From contig JAUZQZ010000013.1 of assembly GCA_030950745.1 (NCBI GenBank), forward strand, positions 1-39,522: a stretch of 39,522 nt of DNA. The letters are read 5' to 3'. Shown here piece by piece: positions 19,463 to 30,600 of this stretch. Below the pieces are notes generated by a model. That model did no database searches. It had not been told where the DNA came from and saw only the letters and a program-made list of their open reading frames with translations. This DNA comes from Mariprofundaceae bacterium (GTDB lineage: Bacteria > Pseudomonadota > Zetaproteobacteria > Mariprofundales > Mariprofundaceae). A program made the translations under genes and the position numbers. Each line of letters starts with the position of its first letter. Positions within the stretch are counted from its first letter, which is position 1.

Positions 19463-22400
19463 TTACCCTTCACCCTTCCCGTCCAGGAGTTCACGCAATA
19501 TACAACTAAGCTTGGGGATAGCTGTCGGTTTGGTAACAACACGGCAAAATTTCATGTCTCTCATCTCCTTAAGGGCCTGCTCCTCACCATAGGCGGTCTG
19601 AAATAAAATGGGCAAGTCCGGAGCAGATACACGAATCTGCAGTGCCGCATCCACACCCCCCATCTGCGGCATCACCACATCCAGTATAGCCAGACGAACC
19701 TCACTCTGATGCTCTCTGAATAGCCTGACTGCTTCTTCCCCATCGGTCGCTATCAGTACGCGGTAACCCATGGCCTCCAGTAATCCCAGAGACACTTCAC
19801 AAACCAACTTTTCATCATCAGCCAATAAAATAGTTTCACCATGCCCCTCCAGCATCTGGTCCTCCGCAGCTTGGGAGGGAGCCTCATCCTGTTTAATCAG
19901 GGGAAGAAATACATGAAAAACACTCCCCTTTCCCTCTTCACTCTCCACCTCAATAATACCATTATGGGACTGCACCGCTCCGTACACCATGGCCAGACCC
20001 AGACCTGTGCCTTCACCGACTTCCTTGGTAGTGAAAAACGGATTGAATAATTTACTGAAATATTTCTCCGGGATGCCATAACCATTGTCCTCAACTGTCA
20101 GCCGGGCATAAGGTTTATGCGGAATATCCGGATATCGCTCCCACAAAGCCTCATCCGCTTCCAGCACATTCAATGAAACACAAATCTCCGGACGGACTTG
20201 CCCGGCAACAGCGTGTCTTGCGTTGCTGACGAGATTCAGCAGCACCTGCTGTAGTAAAGTGGCATCACCCTTCACCGTACACTCAATATCCGGCACATCC
20301 AGCGTGAAACTGATATTCTCAGGAACACTGCTGCGTGCCAGCTTAAAGGTTTCTTTCAGAAAGGGGGTCAGTGCCACGGGTTGCATATCCGTCATACCCT
20401 TACGCGCAAAGGTCAATAACTGTGAAATCATTTCTGCGGCACGAAATCCTACTTGCTCGACCCGCTTCAGCTTCTCTTGCTCCTCGGGATGATCCTGAAG
20501 TTTCTCCCGTACGAGATAGACCGTGCCAAGCATGCCCGCCAGCATGTTGTTGAAATCATGCGCAATGCCGCCAGCCAAGGTTCCAATAGCTTCCATTTTC
20601 TGGGCCTGGCGGAATTGCTCTTCCAGGACCTCTTTCTCCTTTCTGTGACGCAACACTTCCACACCAAAGGCCACATCACTGGCCAGTTCTTCCAGAAGAT
20701 TTATCTCATCAGCATGAAATGCCTCTGGTTCAGAGGCATAAATATTCAGTACCCCCATCACGTTTCCATCAATCATCAGAGGAAAAGCAGCACAGGAAGC
20801 ATAACCGTGCCGGACAGCCTGGTCGCGCCAAGGCTGAAATGTCGGATCCTGAAGAATATTCTGGCATACAATAGTTTTCTTTTCACGAATTGCCCGTCCA
20901 GATGGACCTCTGCCAAACTTATCGTCTGCCCATGAGATATGGGCCGATTTAAGATAGCTATCCCCAAAACCTGCCTGACTAATGGGGACAACACGACGCT
21001 CATCATTATGCTCCGCTTCGCCCACCCAGACCATTCTGTATCCACCTTCATTTACAATGAGTGTACAAATAGTTTCGAGTAACCGCTGCTCATCTGATAC
21101 GCGAACCAGTGCCTGATTACAGTCGCTGATCATGCGTAAGGTACGGTTCACTCTGCGTAATTGTTCTTTTGCTCGTTTGCGTTCAGTAATATCATGCAAT
21201 GTGCCAATGATCTTTATTGGCTTACCATTAGCATCACGAATTAGTTCGGCTTGCGAGTGTGTCCACATAATTGAGCCATCCGGGCGCACGATACGATGCT
21301 CAATATCATATACCTGCTCACCACGCATCACCAAATCAAGCCTCTTTTGCACTAGCTCCAGATCATCCGGATGCACGTGGCTCACGAGTTCGAGCATCGT
21401 CTCAACTTTCCCTTTTTCAATCCCATACATACGGCAGGTTTCATCGGACATGTAAATCTGTTCTGTTTCCAAATCCACCTCAATAAACCCTATGTGAGCT
21501 ATTCTCTCAGCTTCCAGCAATCGGCTTTCATTCTTCTTCAGCGCTTCCTCGGCCCGCTGGCGTTCGGTGATGTCCCGGAACACACCCTGAATCAGCACCC
21601 TTCCTTCCGTCTCAATTCGGCAGGCACTGACATTCACAGGTATTTTATGACCATCGCTGTGCTGGATGATAATGTTATCATTGACCGCTTCCCCTGATAC
21701 CACACGGGCTCGAAACCGCTCTCTATAGGCCTTGGCGTCTTCAGGCGGGTGAAGCATGCTCTGGTGCATGCCAATCAGCTTCTCGTGAGGCAAACCAACC
21801 AGTTCCTCCGCGCGATGATTGGTCTCAACAATAGTGCCGGTATCAGCGTCAGCGATAAAAATAGCATCATTGCTATTTTCAATCAGAGTCCGGTACTTCT
21901 TCTCACTGGATCTCAAAGCATTTTCGGCCTGCTTCCGTTCGGTAATGTCCAGTAGTGTTCCAATAATTGCCGGCTTCCCCTGGTGGCGCGTAAACGAACC
22001 GAAGGCCTCGACCTCAATGATGCTTTTATCCCTGGTAATCCCTCTGAATGTGTAGTGGATACTTTCCTCTTTACTTTCAATCCGCTTGCGTATGTTTTCG
22101 GAAACTAACGGCCAGTCTTCCTCAAGGGTCAGGTGCTTCGGCCCAAAGTGATTGATCATTTCATCCTCGGAATAGCCAAATATCTTCGCCAGCATGGGAT
22201 TAACGTATTTGAATATATTGTTCTGAATGATGTAAATGCCCACCAGCGATTTAACTGCCATGTCCCTGAATTTTTCTTCCGATTGTTTGCGTTTGCTAAT
22301 ATCATTCATGGAAACCAACAGACGGCTCCATGTATCCTCATGTCCCGGCATGATCGAAATACGTATCAGGATATGAACCGGTTCCCCGGTTAACGTTTTC

Positions 22401-22759
22401 GTTACTGCCTCACTGGCAACGCTACTTTTGCCATCGGCCAGAGCAATCAACTCTTCCCTGAATACCTCATAGGACTCTTCAGTAAAGGTTTTGTCTATCC
22501 CCTCAAAAAGATGTTTCTCGCTATCGGCTCTATACATATCCAGCGTGGCCTTATTAACTTGAATGACTTTGACCGCCTTTGCACATGCGCTGACTACTTG
22601 CGGATGGCTTTCAAAGTGTGCTCTCAAATTATCCACCCCGGAAGCACGTAACTGGTCAATAATCTTTTTTACATCTGATAAATCCTCTACCCATAAAGAA
22701 ACAGGAGCCGCATCAAATATGTGCCGAAACTCATTATCCGGAGATTGACGCTCATTCAT
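19463..22759 (-). CDS. Soluble hybrid histidine kinase with several PAS domains, GAF, HisKA, HATPase and C-terminal REC
   Basis: 1098 aa; repeated PAS/PAC ([39 protein letters not shown]); GAF ([26 protein letters not shown]); [31 protein letters not shown]...[13 protein letters not shown]. Confidence 0.92.
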   Translation of the reverse strand: MNERQSPDNEFRHIFDAAPVSLWVEDLSDVKKIIDQLRASGVDNLRAHFESHPQVVSACAKAVKVIQVNKATLDMYRADSEKHLFEGIDKTFTEESYEVFREELIALADGKSSVASEAVTKTLTGEPVHILIRISIMPGHEDTWSRLLVSMNDISKRKQSEEKFRDMAVKSLVGIYIIQNNIFKYVNPMLAKIFGYSEDEMINHFGPKHLTLEEDWPLVSENIRKRIESKEESIHYTFRGITRDKSIIEVEAFGSFTRHQGKPAIIGTLLDITERKQAENALRSSEKKYRTLIENSNDAIFIADADTGTIVETNHRAEELVGLPHEKLIGMHQSMLHPPEDAKAYRERFRARVVSGEAVNDNIIIQHSDGHKIPVNVSACRIETEGRVLIQGVFRDITERQRAEEALKKNESRLLEAERIAHIGFIEVDLETEQIYMSDETCRMYGIEKGKVETMLELVSHVHPDDLELVQKRLDLVMRGEQVYDIEHRIVRPDGSIMWTHSQAELIRDANGKPIKIIGTLHDITERKRAKEQLRRVNRTLRMISDCNQALVRVSDEQRLLETICTLIVNEGGYRMVWVGEAEHNDERRVVPISQAGFGDSYLKSAHISWADDKFGRGPSGRAIREKKTIVCQNILQDPTFQPWRDQAVRHGYASCAAFPLMIDGNVMGVLNIYASEPEAFHADEINLLEELASDVAFGVEVLRHRKEKEVLEEQFRQAQKMEAIGTLAGGIAHDFNNMLAGMLGTVYLVREKLQDHPEEQEKLKRVEQVGFRAAEMISQLLTFARKGMTDMQPVALTPFLKETFKLARSSVPENISFTLDVPDIECTVKGDATLLQQVLLNLVSNARHAVAGQVRPEICVSLNVLEADEALWERYPDIPHKPYARLTVEDNGYGIPEKYFSKLFNPFFTTKEVGEGTGLGLAMVYGAVQSHNGIIEVESEEGKGSVFHVFLPLIKQDEAPSQAAEDQMLEGHGETILLADDEKLVCEVSLGLLEAMGYRVLIATDGEEAVRLFREHQSEVRLAILDVVMPQMGGVDAALQIRVSAPDLPILFQTAYGEEQALKEMRDMKFCRVVTKPTAIPKLSCILRELLDGKGEG

Positions 22760-22797
22760 TCGAAAGAATCCTCAACCACGCATGAAGCAAGTTCATA

Positions 22798-24195
22798 TTA
22801 GGCATGCGGATATAGCATTGATGAGGGATCAAGCAGCACATTTAACTCATCCTCCGGCAAAACATTCATGTCCAGACATATCTGGCGTACCGTTTTACCC
22901 TCGATAATTGCCTGTTTGGCAATCTCTGCCGCCTTATTATAGCCGATTTTTGGGGTCAGTGATGTCACCATACTCATGCTCCATTCGATCTGCTCGGCAC
23001 ACCTTTCAATGTTGGCTTGCAGCCCGGCAACACACTTGTCAGCAAACATACGCACGGCGTTCGCCAAAAGCCGTTCCGATTCAAGCAGGTTATGTACCAT
23101 CACCGGCAGCATCACATTCAGGTCAAGCAAACCGGAACTACCGGCGAAAGCAATCGTCACATCATTGCCGATAACCTGGGCGCAAACCTGTGCCAACGAT
23201 TCGGCTATCACCGGATTGACCTTGCCGGGCATGATTGAGGACCCGGGCTGCACAGCAGGTACGGTAATCTCTCCAATGCCGCAGCGCGGGCCAGCATTCA
23301 GCAGGCGCACATCGTTGGCGATCTTGAGCAGCGAAACAGCCACCGTTTTCAGCGCGCCGGATAATTCTACCGCCGCATCCTGCGCCGCCTGCGCCTCGAA
23401 ATGATTGGCTGTCTCAGCAAACTTTATACCGTAGGATGTGGACAGCTCCGCCGCTATGCGCGCCCCGAATTCAGGATGGGTATTGAGCCCGGTACCGACC
23501 GCCGTACCACCCTGTGCCAATTCGGTGATACGTGGAAGCACCGCTTCCAGCCGCGCAGTGCCAAGCTCCACCTGCCGCGCCCAGCCGGCAATCTCCTGCC
23601 CGAGCGTGATGGGCGTTGCATCCATCAGGTGGGTGCGGCCAATCTTCACCACATCGCTCGTTTCCTGCACCTTTTCGGTCAGGATATCGTGCAGATGGAT
23701 CAACGCTGGAGTCAATTCGTGAACAAGTAAATCAACCGCCGCGACATGAATAGCCGTTGGGATTACATCATTGGACGACTGACCCATGTTCACATGATCG
23801 TTCGGATGCACGGTAATATCGGCATCCAGTTGTGCGCAGCGGTGAGCGATCACCTCGTTGGCGTTCATGTTTGTGCTTGTTCCCGACCCCGTCTGGAAGA
23901 TATCCAGCACCATATGGTTATCCCATTGTCCTTCGGCGAGTTCGCTTGCTGCCTGTGAAATCAGCTGCACACGTCGGCCATCAAGTTTGCCCAGCGCTCC
24001 GTTGACTCCCGCTGCCGCCTTCTTGATATTTCCCAGCGCCTTGATGAATTCGCGCGGAAAACGAACGCCTGAAACCGGGAAATTCTCGACCGCACGTGCT
24101 GTGGATGCACCGTACATCGCATCCGCCGGCACATGCATCTCTCCCATCGAGTCATGCTCAATACGAAAAGCAGGTCCCTGATTCTTCTGATTCAT
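22798..24195 (-). CDS. fumC: Class II fumarate hydratase
   Basis: FRIEHDSMGEMHVPADAMYGASTARAVENFPVSG, TGSGTSTNMNANEV, signature GSSIMPGKVNPV; start placed at MNQKNQ (24195), giving an ATGA overlap with the upstream gene. Confidence 0.96.
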   Translation of the reverse strand: MNQKNQGPAFRIEHDSMGEMHVPADAMYGASTARAVENFPVSGVRFPREFIKALGNIKKAAAGVNGALGKLDGRRVQLISQAASELAEGQWDNHMVLDIFQTGSGTSTNMNANEVIAHRCAQLDADITVHPNDHVNMGQSSNDVIPTAIHVAAVDLLVHELTPALIHLHDILTEKVQETSDVVKIGRTHLMDATPITLGQEIAGWARQVELGTARLEAVLPRITELAQGGTAVGTGLNTHPEFGARIAAELSTSYGIKFAETANHFEAQAAQDAAVELSGALKTVAVSLLKIANDVRLLNAGPRCGIGEITVPAVQPGSSIMPGKVNPVIAESLAQVCAQVIGNDVTIAFAGSSGLLDLNVMLPVMVHNLLESERLLANAVRMFADKCVAGLQANIERCAEQIEWSMSMVTSLTPKIGYNKAAEIAKQAIIEGKTVRQICLDMNVLPEDELNVLLDPSSMLYPHA

Positions 24196-25904
24196 GATTC
24201 CTCCCGCTGTAGACATAACAGTGTAATATCATCTTCCTGAGTTGTCTGGCCAAACAGTTTCAGTGTTCTAAGCAAATCCTCCGGCAAATCCTCCAGTGAA
24301 GACCCCCGATGGATGGTAAGCCAATCGGCCAAACGTTGATCACCAAACATTTCCCCACCCATATCTCCTCCTATAACGCTATGTGTTTCGGTCACACCAT
24401 CCGTATAGGCCAGCAGCAAATCTCCCGGTTGCAGTTCGATCCTTTGCGGCTCGATTCCGATCTCCGGCAACAGCCCCAATGGGGGTGTGGAAGCATGCAG
24501 GCGTTCCACACCTGATTTCCTCAATAGCATGGGCGGCACGTGTCCTGCATTCAACCACAGCAGGGAGTGACTTTGCGGCTGTAGCTTGGCCATGAACAAC
24601 GTGACAAACCGTCCTCCTGCGAGAGTTCGGCAGAGTGCTTTGTTGATATAATCCACTGCTTTTTCAAAAGGGACGTTTTCAGCCGCCAGCACATGCAGCA
24701 TAGCCTGCAGGTTGGCCACGGTCAGCGCCGCCGGATAACCTTTTCCCGCCACATCGGCAATCACCAGCCACATACGTCCATCAGGCAAGATAATAAAATC
24801 ATAATAATCACCACCCACGGAGTAGCAGCTTTGCTCGAATGCACAAAAAGTATATCCGGGAATATCGGATGGTGCTTCCGATAACAACCCCTGCTGAATT
24901 TCCTCGGCAATGGCCAACGAATCCTTCAGTGCCTCACGTTCCTTCAGTCCCTGCAATGCAGTATTTAAGCCACTGGCAAGTTCTCCCAAATCATCATCCG
25001 TCAACACCGGAACGGTTGCATCAAAACGGCCATGCCGAAGATGTTGCAGGCCCTTGGCCAGTTCGTTGGTTACCAGCTTCAATGAATGACTCATCAGAAA
25101 CACCAGCCATATACTGGCCAGAATATATATGGTGAAAAGTACCAGCCCCTGCGATGCTATAAAGTGTTCTTCCGCCTCAACCTCTGTTCCGGCAACCAGA
25201 AAAATAAAAGCCGCGAGTAAGCTGGCTGGAATCAATCCGGTCACCATAAAAACCAACCATGGCCTGTGGGATGAATCCGTCAGTGAATACACGGGACTCC
25301 AGTTACCGGATGTATTTGCAGGTGCTGTATTTGGTGTCTGGGAAAGCCTTAGAATGAGGCCGTAGTGAACAGTTATAGCAACGCCGAGGGCTGGTGCCAA
25401 TACCAGTGTACTGAAATAAACGCTCAATACCAGAGAAATGACTATGCGGAAGGTCAGTGGTGCATTGCCAGAAAGTTCGGACAACACCAGTAGCAAAATT
25501 ATCAAACAGGTGCCAAAAATTGCTCCCGTCACGAAATATGCCTTCAAAGCACGCCATGGCAATTGGGCCATCATGGCATAATCCAGTCTGGATTGCCCGG
25601 TCCCGAGGCTCTGATGACGCATAATATGGGACATGGGCCAATATACCCACGCCGCAGCCAGAATGAAAAATAACAGAAACAGGGATAAATCTATACCGGA
25701 AGTCCGGAGAGAAAGCCCAAGAAAGTCACTGTTCCCAGTCAACCTCATGGTAATTTGTGCAATCAGGAACAGTAACGGCAAGGGCCACAAATGTAGAATA
25801 TAGCGGACAGTGGTGGCGTGTCTGAATTTTGATTGAATCATGGACATGCTTGAAGAGTAAAGCTCTATGACTCTTGGCACAAACCTGATCATCACTTTCT
25901 CCAA
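24192..25904 (-). CDS. Multi-TM HAMP / SpoIIE (PP2C-type) serine phosphatase
   Basis: 570 aa; TM N terminus; HAMP-like GLQHLRHGRFDATVPVLTDDDLGELASGLN; RsbU/SpoIIE core GGDYYDFIILPDGRMWLVIADVAGKGYPAALTVA, NAGHVPPMLL, LLAYTDGVTE, QEDDITLLCLQ. Confidence 0.92.
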   Translation of the reverse strand: MEKVMIRFVPRVIELYSSSMSMIQSKFRHATTVRYILHLWPLPLLFLIAQITMRLTGNSDFLGLSLRTSGIDLSLFLLFFILAAAWVYWPMSHIMRHQSLGTGQSRLDYAMMAQLPWRALKAYFVTGAIFGTCLIILLLVLSELSGNAPLTFRIVISLVLSVYFSTLVLAPALGVAITVHYGLILRLSQTPNTAPANTSGNWSPVYSLTDSSHRPWLVFMVTGLIPASLLAAFIFLVAGTEVEAEEHFIASQGLVLFTIYILASIWLVFLMSHSLKLVTNELAKGLQHLRHGRFDATVPVLTDDDLGELASGLNTALQGLKEREALKDSLAIAEEIQQGLLSEAPSDIPGYTFCAFEQSCYSVGGDYYDFIILPDGRMWLVIADVAGKGYPAALTVANLQAMLHVLAAENVPFEKAVDYINKALCRTLAGGRFVTLFMAKLQPQSHSLLWLNAGHVPPMLLRKSGVERLHASTPPLGLLPEIGIEPQRIELQPGDLLLAYTDGVTETHSVIGGDMGGEMFGDQRLADWLTIHRGSSLEDLPEDLLRTLKLFGQTTQEDDITLLCLQREES

Positions 25905-25931
25905 ACCACACAGGAAGAGATCAGGTCTTAA

Positions 25932-25966
25932 GAGCCACTTGCAAAACTCATGAGCGGCAATCGGCT
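25932..25966. mobile_element. Solo left end of the MITE-like element
   Basis: GAGCCACTTGCAAAACTCATGAGCGGCAATCGGCT is identical to the first 35 bp of copy 1. Confidence 0.8.
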
Positions 25967-26029
25967 CTTAATTCGTGCTTTTTTTACCCAATAATCAAAA
26001 AAAATGAGAGACAGACTCGATTGATCTGC

Positions 26030-26170
26030 TTAGTCATCACCACCGTGCCTTTCATGTTCTCCACCACCATAATGGGGATAGTCGATATCGAACGGCTCAT
26101 AGATTTCGCAACCGGCTATAACGAACGTTAGTATGAGTAAGGCCAAAACCGACATTATTCTCTTCTTCAT
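26030..26170 (-). CDS. Small putative lipoprotein, 46 aa (not in the ORF track)
   Basis: Hand translation MKKRIMSVLALLILTFVIAGCEIYEPFDIDYPHYGGGEHERHGGDD*; signal peptide with lipobox IAGC; SD-like GGAGGGTGAA before ATG. Confidence 0.75.
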   Translation of the reverse strand: MKKRIMSVLALLILTFVIAGCEIYEPFDIDYPHYGGGEHERHGGDD

Positions 26171-26251
26171 TTCACCCTCCAGTGTGACTTAGGTGTAGCA
26201 GATGTTTTTTCCCTTAGTATTTTCCACAATAAATCATTTGATCCATTCACT

Positions 26252-27088
26252 TTAGTAAACCTCAGGCACAAAATGCTGCTCTTCCATATCCGGTCTTTTA
26301 TAGTCGGGCGGTTCCCGACGAGCCGGAAGCGGTGCTGGAGCGGGCATGATGTCCTGATATGGAGTGGCCTGTAGAATATGGCTCAGGCAATTCAGCCGTG
26401 CCCGCTTCTTGTCATCCGCATGTACCACATTCCAGCGAGCCTCCTCGATGTCGGTATAAAAAAACATTTCATCCTTGGCTTTTGAGTATTCCACCCATCG
26501 ATCCCTGGATTCCAGATCCATGGGGCTAAGTTTCCAGTGTTTGGTCGTGTCCGTGGCCCGCTTCTGAAAACGTTTCTCCTGCTCGGCATCACTGACCGAG
26601 AACCAGTATTTGAGAAGAAGAATCCCCGAACGCACAAGCATGCGCTCAAACTCAGGGCAAGAACGTAAAAACTCACGGTACTCTTTGTCGGTGCAATAAC
26701 CCATCACGCGCTCTACTCCGGCCCGATTGTACCAACTGCGGTCAAATACGACGATTTCACCTGCGGCAGGCAAATGCTGGACATAGCGCTGAAAATACCA
26801 CTGTGTTTTTTCCCGATCCGAGGGTGCGGGCAACGCCACCACATTACATCCGCGTGGATTCAGCGGGTCCAGAAGGCGCTTGATGGTACCGCCCTTGCCG
26901 GCAGCATCCCGTCCCTCAAAAACAATGACAATACGCAGACCCTGATCCTTGACCCAGTATTGAAACTTAACCAGTTCCTCGTCGAGCCTGGCCAAAGCCT
27001 TTCTATATTCCTTATCGGAAATTTTTTTGTAATGCCGAGTATCTACTATGTGTCCGGACATAAACCACTTCCCCCGTTTGCCTGACAA
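26252..27088 (-). CDS. ppk2: Polyphosphate kinase 2 family protein
   Basis: 278 aa; Walker A FEGRDAAGKGGTIKRLLDPLNPRGCNVVALPAPSDREKTQWYFQRYVQHLPAAGEIVVFDRSWYNRAGVERVMG. Confidence 0.95.
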   Translation of the reverse strand: MSGKRGKWFMSGHIVDTRHYKKISDKEYRKALARLDEELVKFQYWVKDQGLRIVIVFEGRDAAGKGGTIKRLLDPLNPRGCNVVALPAPSDREKTQWYFQRYVQHLPAAGEIVVFDRSWYNRAGVERVMGYCTDKEYREFLRSCPEFERMLVRSGILLLKYWFSVSDAEQEKRFQKRATDTTKHWKLSPMDLESRDRWVEYSKAKDEMFFYTDIEEARWNVVHADDKKRARLNCLSHILQATPYQDIMPAPAPLPARREPPDYKRPDMEEQHFVPEVY

Positions 27089-27133
27089 CAGGATTGTACG
27101 CAGCGAATGAGAAAAGATAAACCAACCCGATAA

Positions 27134-27166
27134 TAAAAAACCCGCCAGCTTTGCAACTGACAGGTT
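27134..27166 (-). terminator. Probable intrinsic terminator
   Basis: Minus strand AACCTGTCAG-TTGCAAAG-CTGGCGGGTTTTTTATT; stem pairs completely if G-U pairs are allowed. Confidence 0.6.
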
Positions 27167-27196
27167 ATATGAAATAAAGAAAACAGTGTTTTACTT

Positions 27197-27357
27197 GAGC
27201 CACTTGTAAAACTCATGAGCGGCAATCGGCTTCCCCACTTCGGCCCATTTCCGAGCTGGAATTTCGGTCCATGGAACCACCATGCACCTCATTCCACCCC
27301 GAAAATGGACTCAAAGTGGGATTGCCGCTCATCCACCCAGAGTTTTGCACGTGGCTC
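27197..27357. mobile_element. MITE-like 161-bp palindromic element, full copy 2
   Basis: Same length and orientation as copy 1 with 4 substitutions; GAGCCACTTGTAAAACTC...GAGTTTTGCACGTGGCTC. Confidence 0.8.
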
Positions 27358-27516
27358 GAAGGGTTCTTTAATACCAGCACCCAACTCACTGGAGTTGCTC
27401 TTGGTAGTTGAATCCGCGCAATATATGCCGAAATCCTTTGCTTCATCTGGCATCCCGGCAAAACCTTCATCATCAATACGGTAGCACCATACAGAGCAAA
27501 CTATTACATCCCGCAT
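27289..27516 (-). CDS. Small hypothetical ORF whose 3' third is contributed by MITE copy 2
   Basis: MRDVIVCSVWCYRIDDEGFAGMPDEAKDFGIYCADSTTKSNSSELGAGIKEPFEPRAKLWVDERQSHFESIFGVE; residues from about AKLWVDERQ onward are element sequence; weak RBS. Confidence 0.3.
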   Translation of the reverse strand: MRDVIVCSVWCYRIDDEGFAGMPDEAKDFGIYCADSTTKSNSSELGAGIKEPFEPRAKLWVDERQSHFESIFGVE

Positions 27517-27584
27517 CTACATCCAATATCAGTTCTTAGGCTAAAGCACCAACTGAACAAGACAGATTAACCCTTTTGCGAGAC

Positions 27585-27624
27585 AAAAGAGCAGGTGTCA
27601 AGTTGAACACCTGCTCTTTTTTTT
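27585..27624. terminator. Bidirectional intrinsic terminator downstream of rpoC
   Basis: AAAAGAGCAGGTGT-CAAGTTGA-ACACCTGCTCTTTTTTTT; perfect 14-bp stem. Confidence 0.85.
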
Positions 27625-27625
27625 G

Positions 27626-30600
27626 TCAGGCGGCTTTCTCGTCGGCATCTGCCGTTTCAATCGCCTTCCCGGATTCTTCCGGAATTTCCGGCGGAGGTAT
27701 AAGGCGGGATGCAAAGCCCGTCCCCGCCGGTAACAATCGGCCAAGAATGACATTCTCCTTAAGACCTTTCAGCCAGTCCACCTTACCTGCCAGTGCCGCC
27801 TCGGTAATCACACGTGTCGTTTCCTGGAAAGATGCTGCGGAAATAAAAGAATCCGTAGACAGTGACGATTTGGTGATGCCCAACAGAACCGGTTCGAACG
27901 TCGCCGGGGGCTTACCCTCTGCTTCCAGCTTGCGATTCGCTTCCATCACCGCCCTGCGTTCAGCCTGCTCTCCGGCAATAAAGTTTGAAGCACCAGGATC
28001 GTTGATTTGAACCTTACGCATCATCTGCCGTACAATGACCTCAATATGTTTGTCATTGATCTTCACCCCCTGCAGACGATAAACCTCCTGTACTTCATCA
28101 GTCAGATATTTAGCCAGCGCTTCAACACCAAGCACGCTCAGGATATCGTGAGGTGCGGGTGAACCCTCCATCAAGCGCTCGCCCCTGCGCACACGATCCC
28201 CTTCCTGGACAATGATGTGGCTGCCCTTGGGAACCTGATACTCAACCGGATCGGAACCATCATCCGGATTGACCAGCACGCGTCGCTTGCCGCGAATATC
28301 CTTGCCGAACGAAATCACGCCATCCCTGGCTGCAATAAAAGCCAGACTCTTCGGCTTACGCGCCTCAAACAGCTCGACCACGCGTGGCAAACCACCGGTA
28401 ATATCCTTGGTTTTGGTCGTCTCGCGAGGAATACGTGCCAATACATTGCCGGCTGTGACCGCTTCGCCTTCTTCTACATTTAAAATAGCACCTGGAGACA
28501 GGAAATACCGCGCCGGCGTATTGGTGCGCGGCATAATCACCGGATTACCGTCGGGATCCTTGGGGTCTACAAGCTGTAATTGTGGCCGTAGCGCCACCTT
28601 ACGGGCTTCACTCGCCTGCGTAATAACGCGATTGGAAAGCCCGGTCACTTCATCGGTTTGTTCGCGCATGGTCTTACCTTCCACCACGTCCTGATAGCAT
28701 ACGCAACCATCCACTTCGGCAATAAGTGGCATGGTGTACGGATCCCATTCGGCCAGAACCTGGCCCGCTTTGACCTTACTGCCCGGCTTCGCACGCAAAC
28801 CGGCTCCATACGGAATCTTGTGGCGTTCACGCTCTGCACCCTTGGCATCTTCGATAATCGCTTCGGTATGGCGGTTGATAATCACCACAATGCCATCCTG
28901 ATCCTGAACCGTTACTTCATTCTCAAGCTTCAAGGTGCCGGCAAACTTGGCCTCCACGTGCGCCGCTTCAGCTGAACGGGATGCGGTACCACCCACATGG
29001 AAGGTGCGCATGGTTAACTGCGTACCCGGCTCGCCAATGGATTGTGCGGCAATTACACCCACAGCCTCTCCCAGGCTGACCGGCGTACCATGTGCCAAGT
29101 CACGGCCATAACAGGCAGCGCACACGCCATGCTCGGCTTCGCAGGTAAGCACCGAACGGATATGGGCGCTCTCCACACCCGCAGCATTAACTTTGGCAAC
29201 CAGTTCTTCGTTAAGCATGGCCCCCGCAGGTGCAATCTCATCACCGCTGATCGGGTCACAGGCTGCGTCGATCAGCACCCGGCCCAGTACGCGCTCGGAC
29301 AATTCCTCAACCACTTCGCCGCCTTCCATCAGCGGTGTCATGGTAATGCCCTGCTTCGTACCACAGTCCTGTATGGTAACCACGCAATCCTGTGCCACAT
29401 CCACCAGTCGGCGGGTCAAATAACCCGAGTTCGCGGTCTTCAGAGCAGTATCCGCCAGACCCTTGCGAGCGCCGTGTGTGGAAATAAAGTATTGCAACAC
29501 GGTCAATCCTTCACGGAAATTCGCGGTGATCGGCGTTTCAATAATGGAGCCGTCCGGCTTGGCCATCAGGCCACGCATCCCGGCCAGCTGACGAATCTGT
29601 TGCGCCGAACCACGTGCGCCGGAATCCGCCATCATATAAACGGAATTGAATGATTTCGTCGTTTCCTTCGTCTTACCATCCGGCGACACCAACTCTTCCG
29701 TCGCCAGATTATCCATCATGGCCCGCGCTACGCTTTCCGTGGTATGCGTCCACAAATCAACCACCTTGTTATAACGCTCGCCCGCTGTAATCAGACCATC
29801 GGTATATTGCTGTTGCACTTTTTTTACTTCGGCTTCGGTCTTGTCCACCAGAGTATATTTTTCATCCGGGATAATCACGTCATCCAGCGAAAACGATACG
29901 CCTGATTTGGCTGCATGGGCAAATCCCATGTTCTTCATACGATCCACAAACAACACCGTCGCCTTGTTACCGGCGATGCGATAGCTATCTTCAATCAAGC
30001 CTGCCATATCTTTCTTGGTCAGTACCTTATTGATGCCGGAGAATGGCATGTCTTCCGGTAAAACTGTGGAAAGAATCGCACGGCCCACGGTTGTCGTTTC
30101 GCGTTTGCCACGGATACGGCATGCAATTCGAGTATGCAATGCAACCGCCCCTGCATCAAAGGCCCGCAACACCTCACCGGGATTGGCAAAGACCATGCCC
30201 TCACCCTTGCAGAAGGGGCGGTCACGCGTCATGTAGTAAATACCGAGAATGATGTCTTGCGTCGGCGCCACCACAGGTTTGCCGGTCGATGGTGAAAGAA
30301 TATTGTTGGTGGACATCATCAACGCCCGCGCTTCCGTCTGTGCCTCCACGGAAAGAGGCACATGCACTGCCATCTGGTCACCGTCAAAGTCGGCATTAAA
30401 CGCGGTACAGACCAGCGGGTGCAACTGAATGGCCTTGCCTTCAATCAGGATGGGTTCAAAAGCCTGGATACCCAAACGATGCAGCGTTGGCGCACGGTTC
30501 AGCAAAATCGGGTGTTCCTCAATAACCTCTTCAAGGATATCCCAGACCTCGGTAATTCCCTGCTCCACCAGCTTCTTGGCTGCTTTAATGGTTGTGGCCA

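Noticed and set aside
27215-27484. 89-aa plus-strand ORF spanning MITE copy 2
   Set aside because: Largely reads through the palindromic repeat; no RBS or homology pattern
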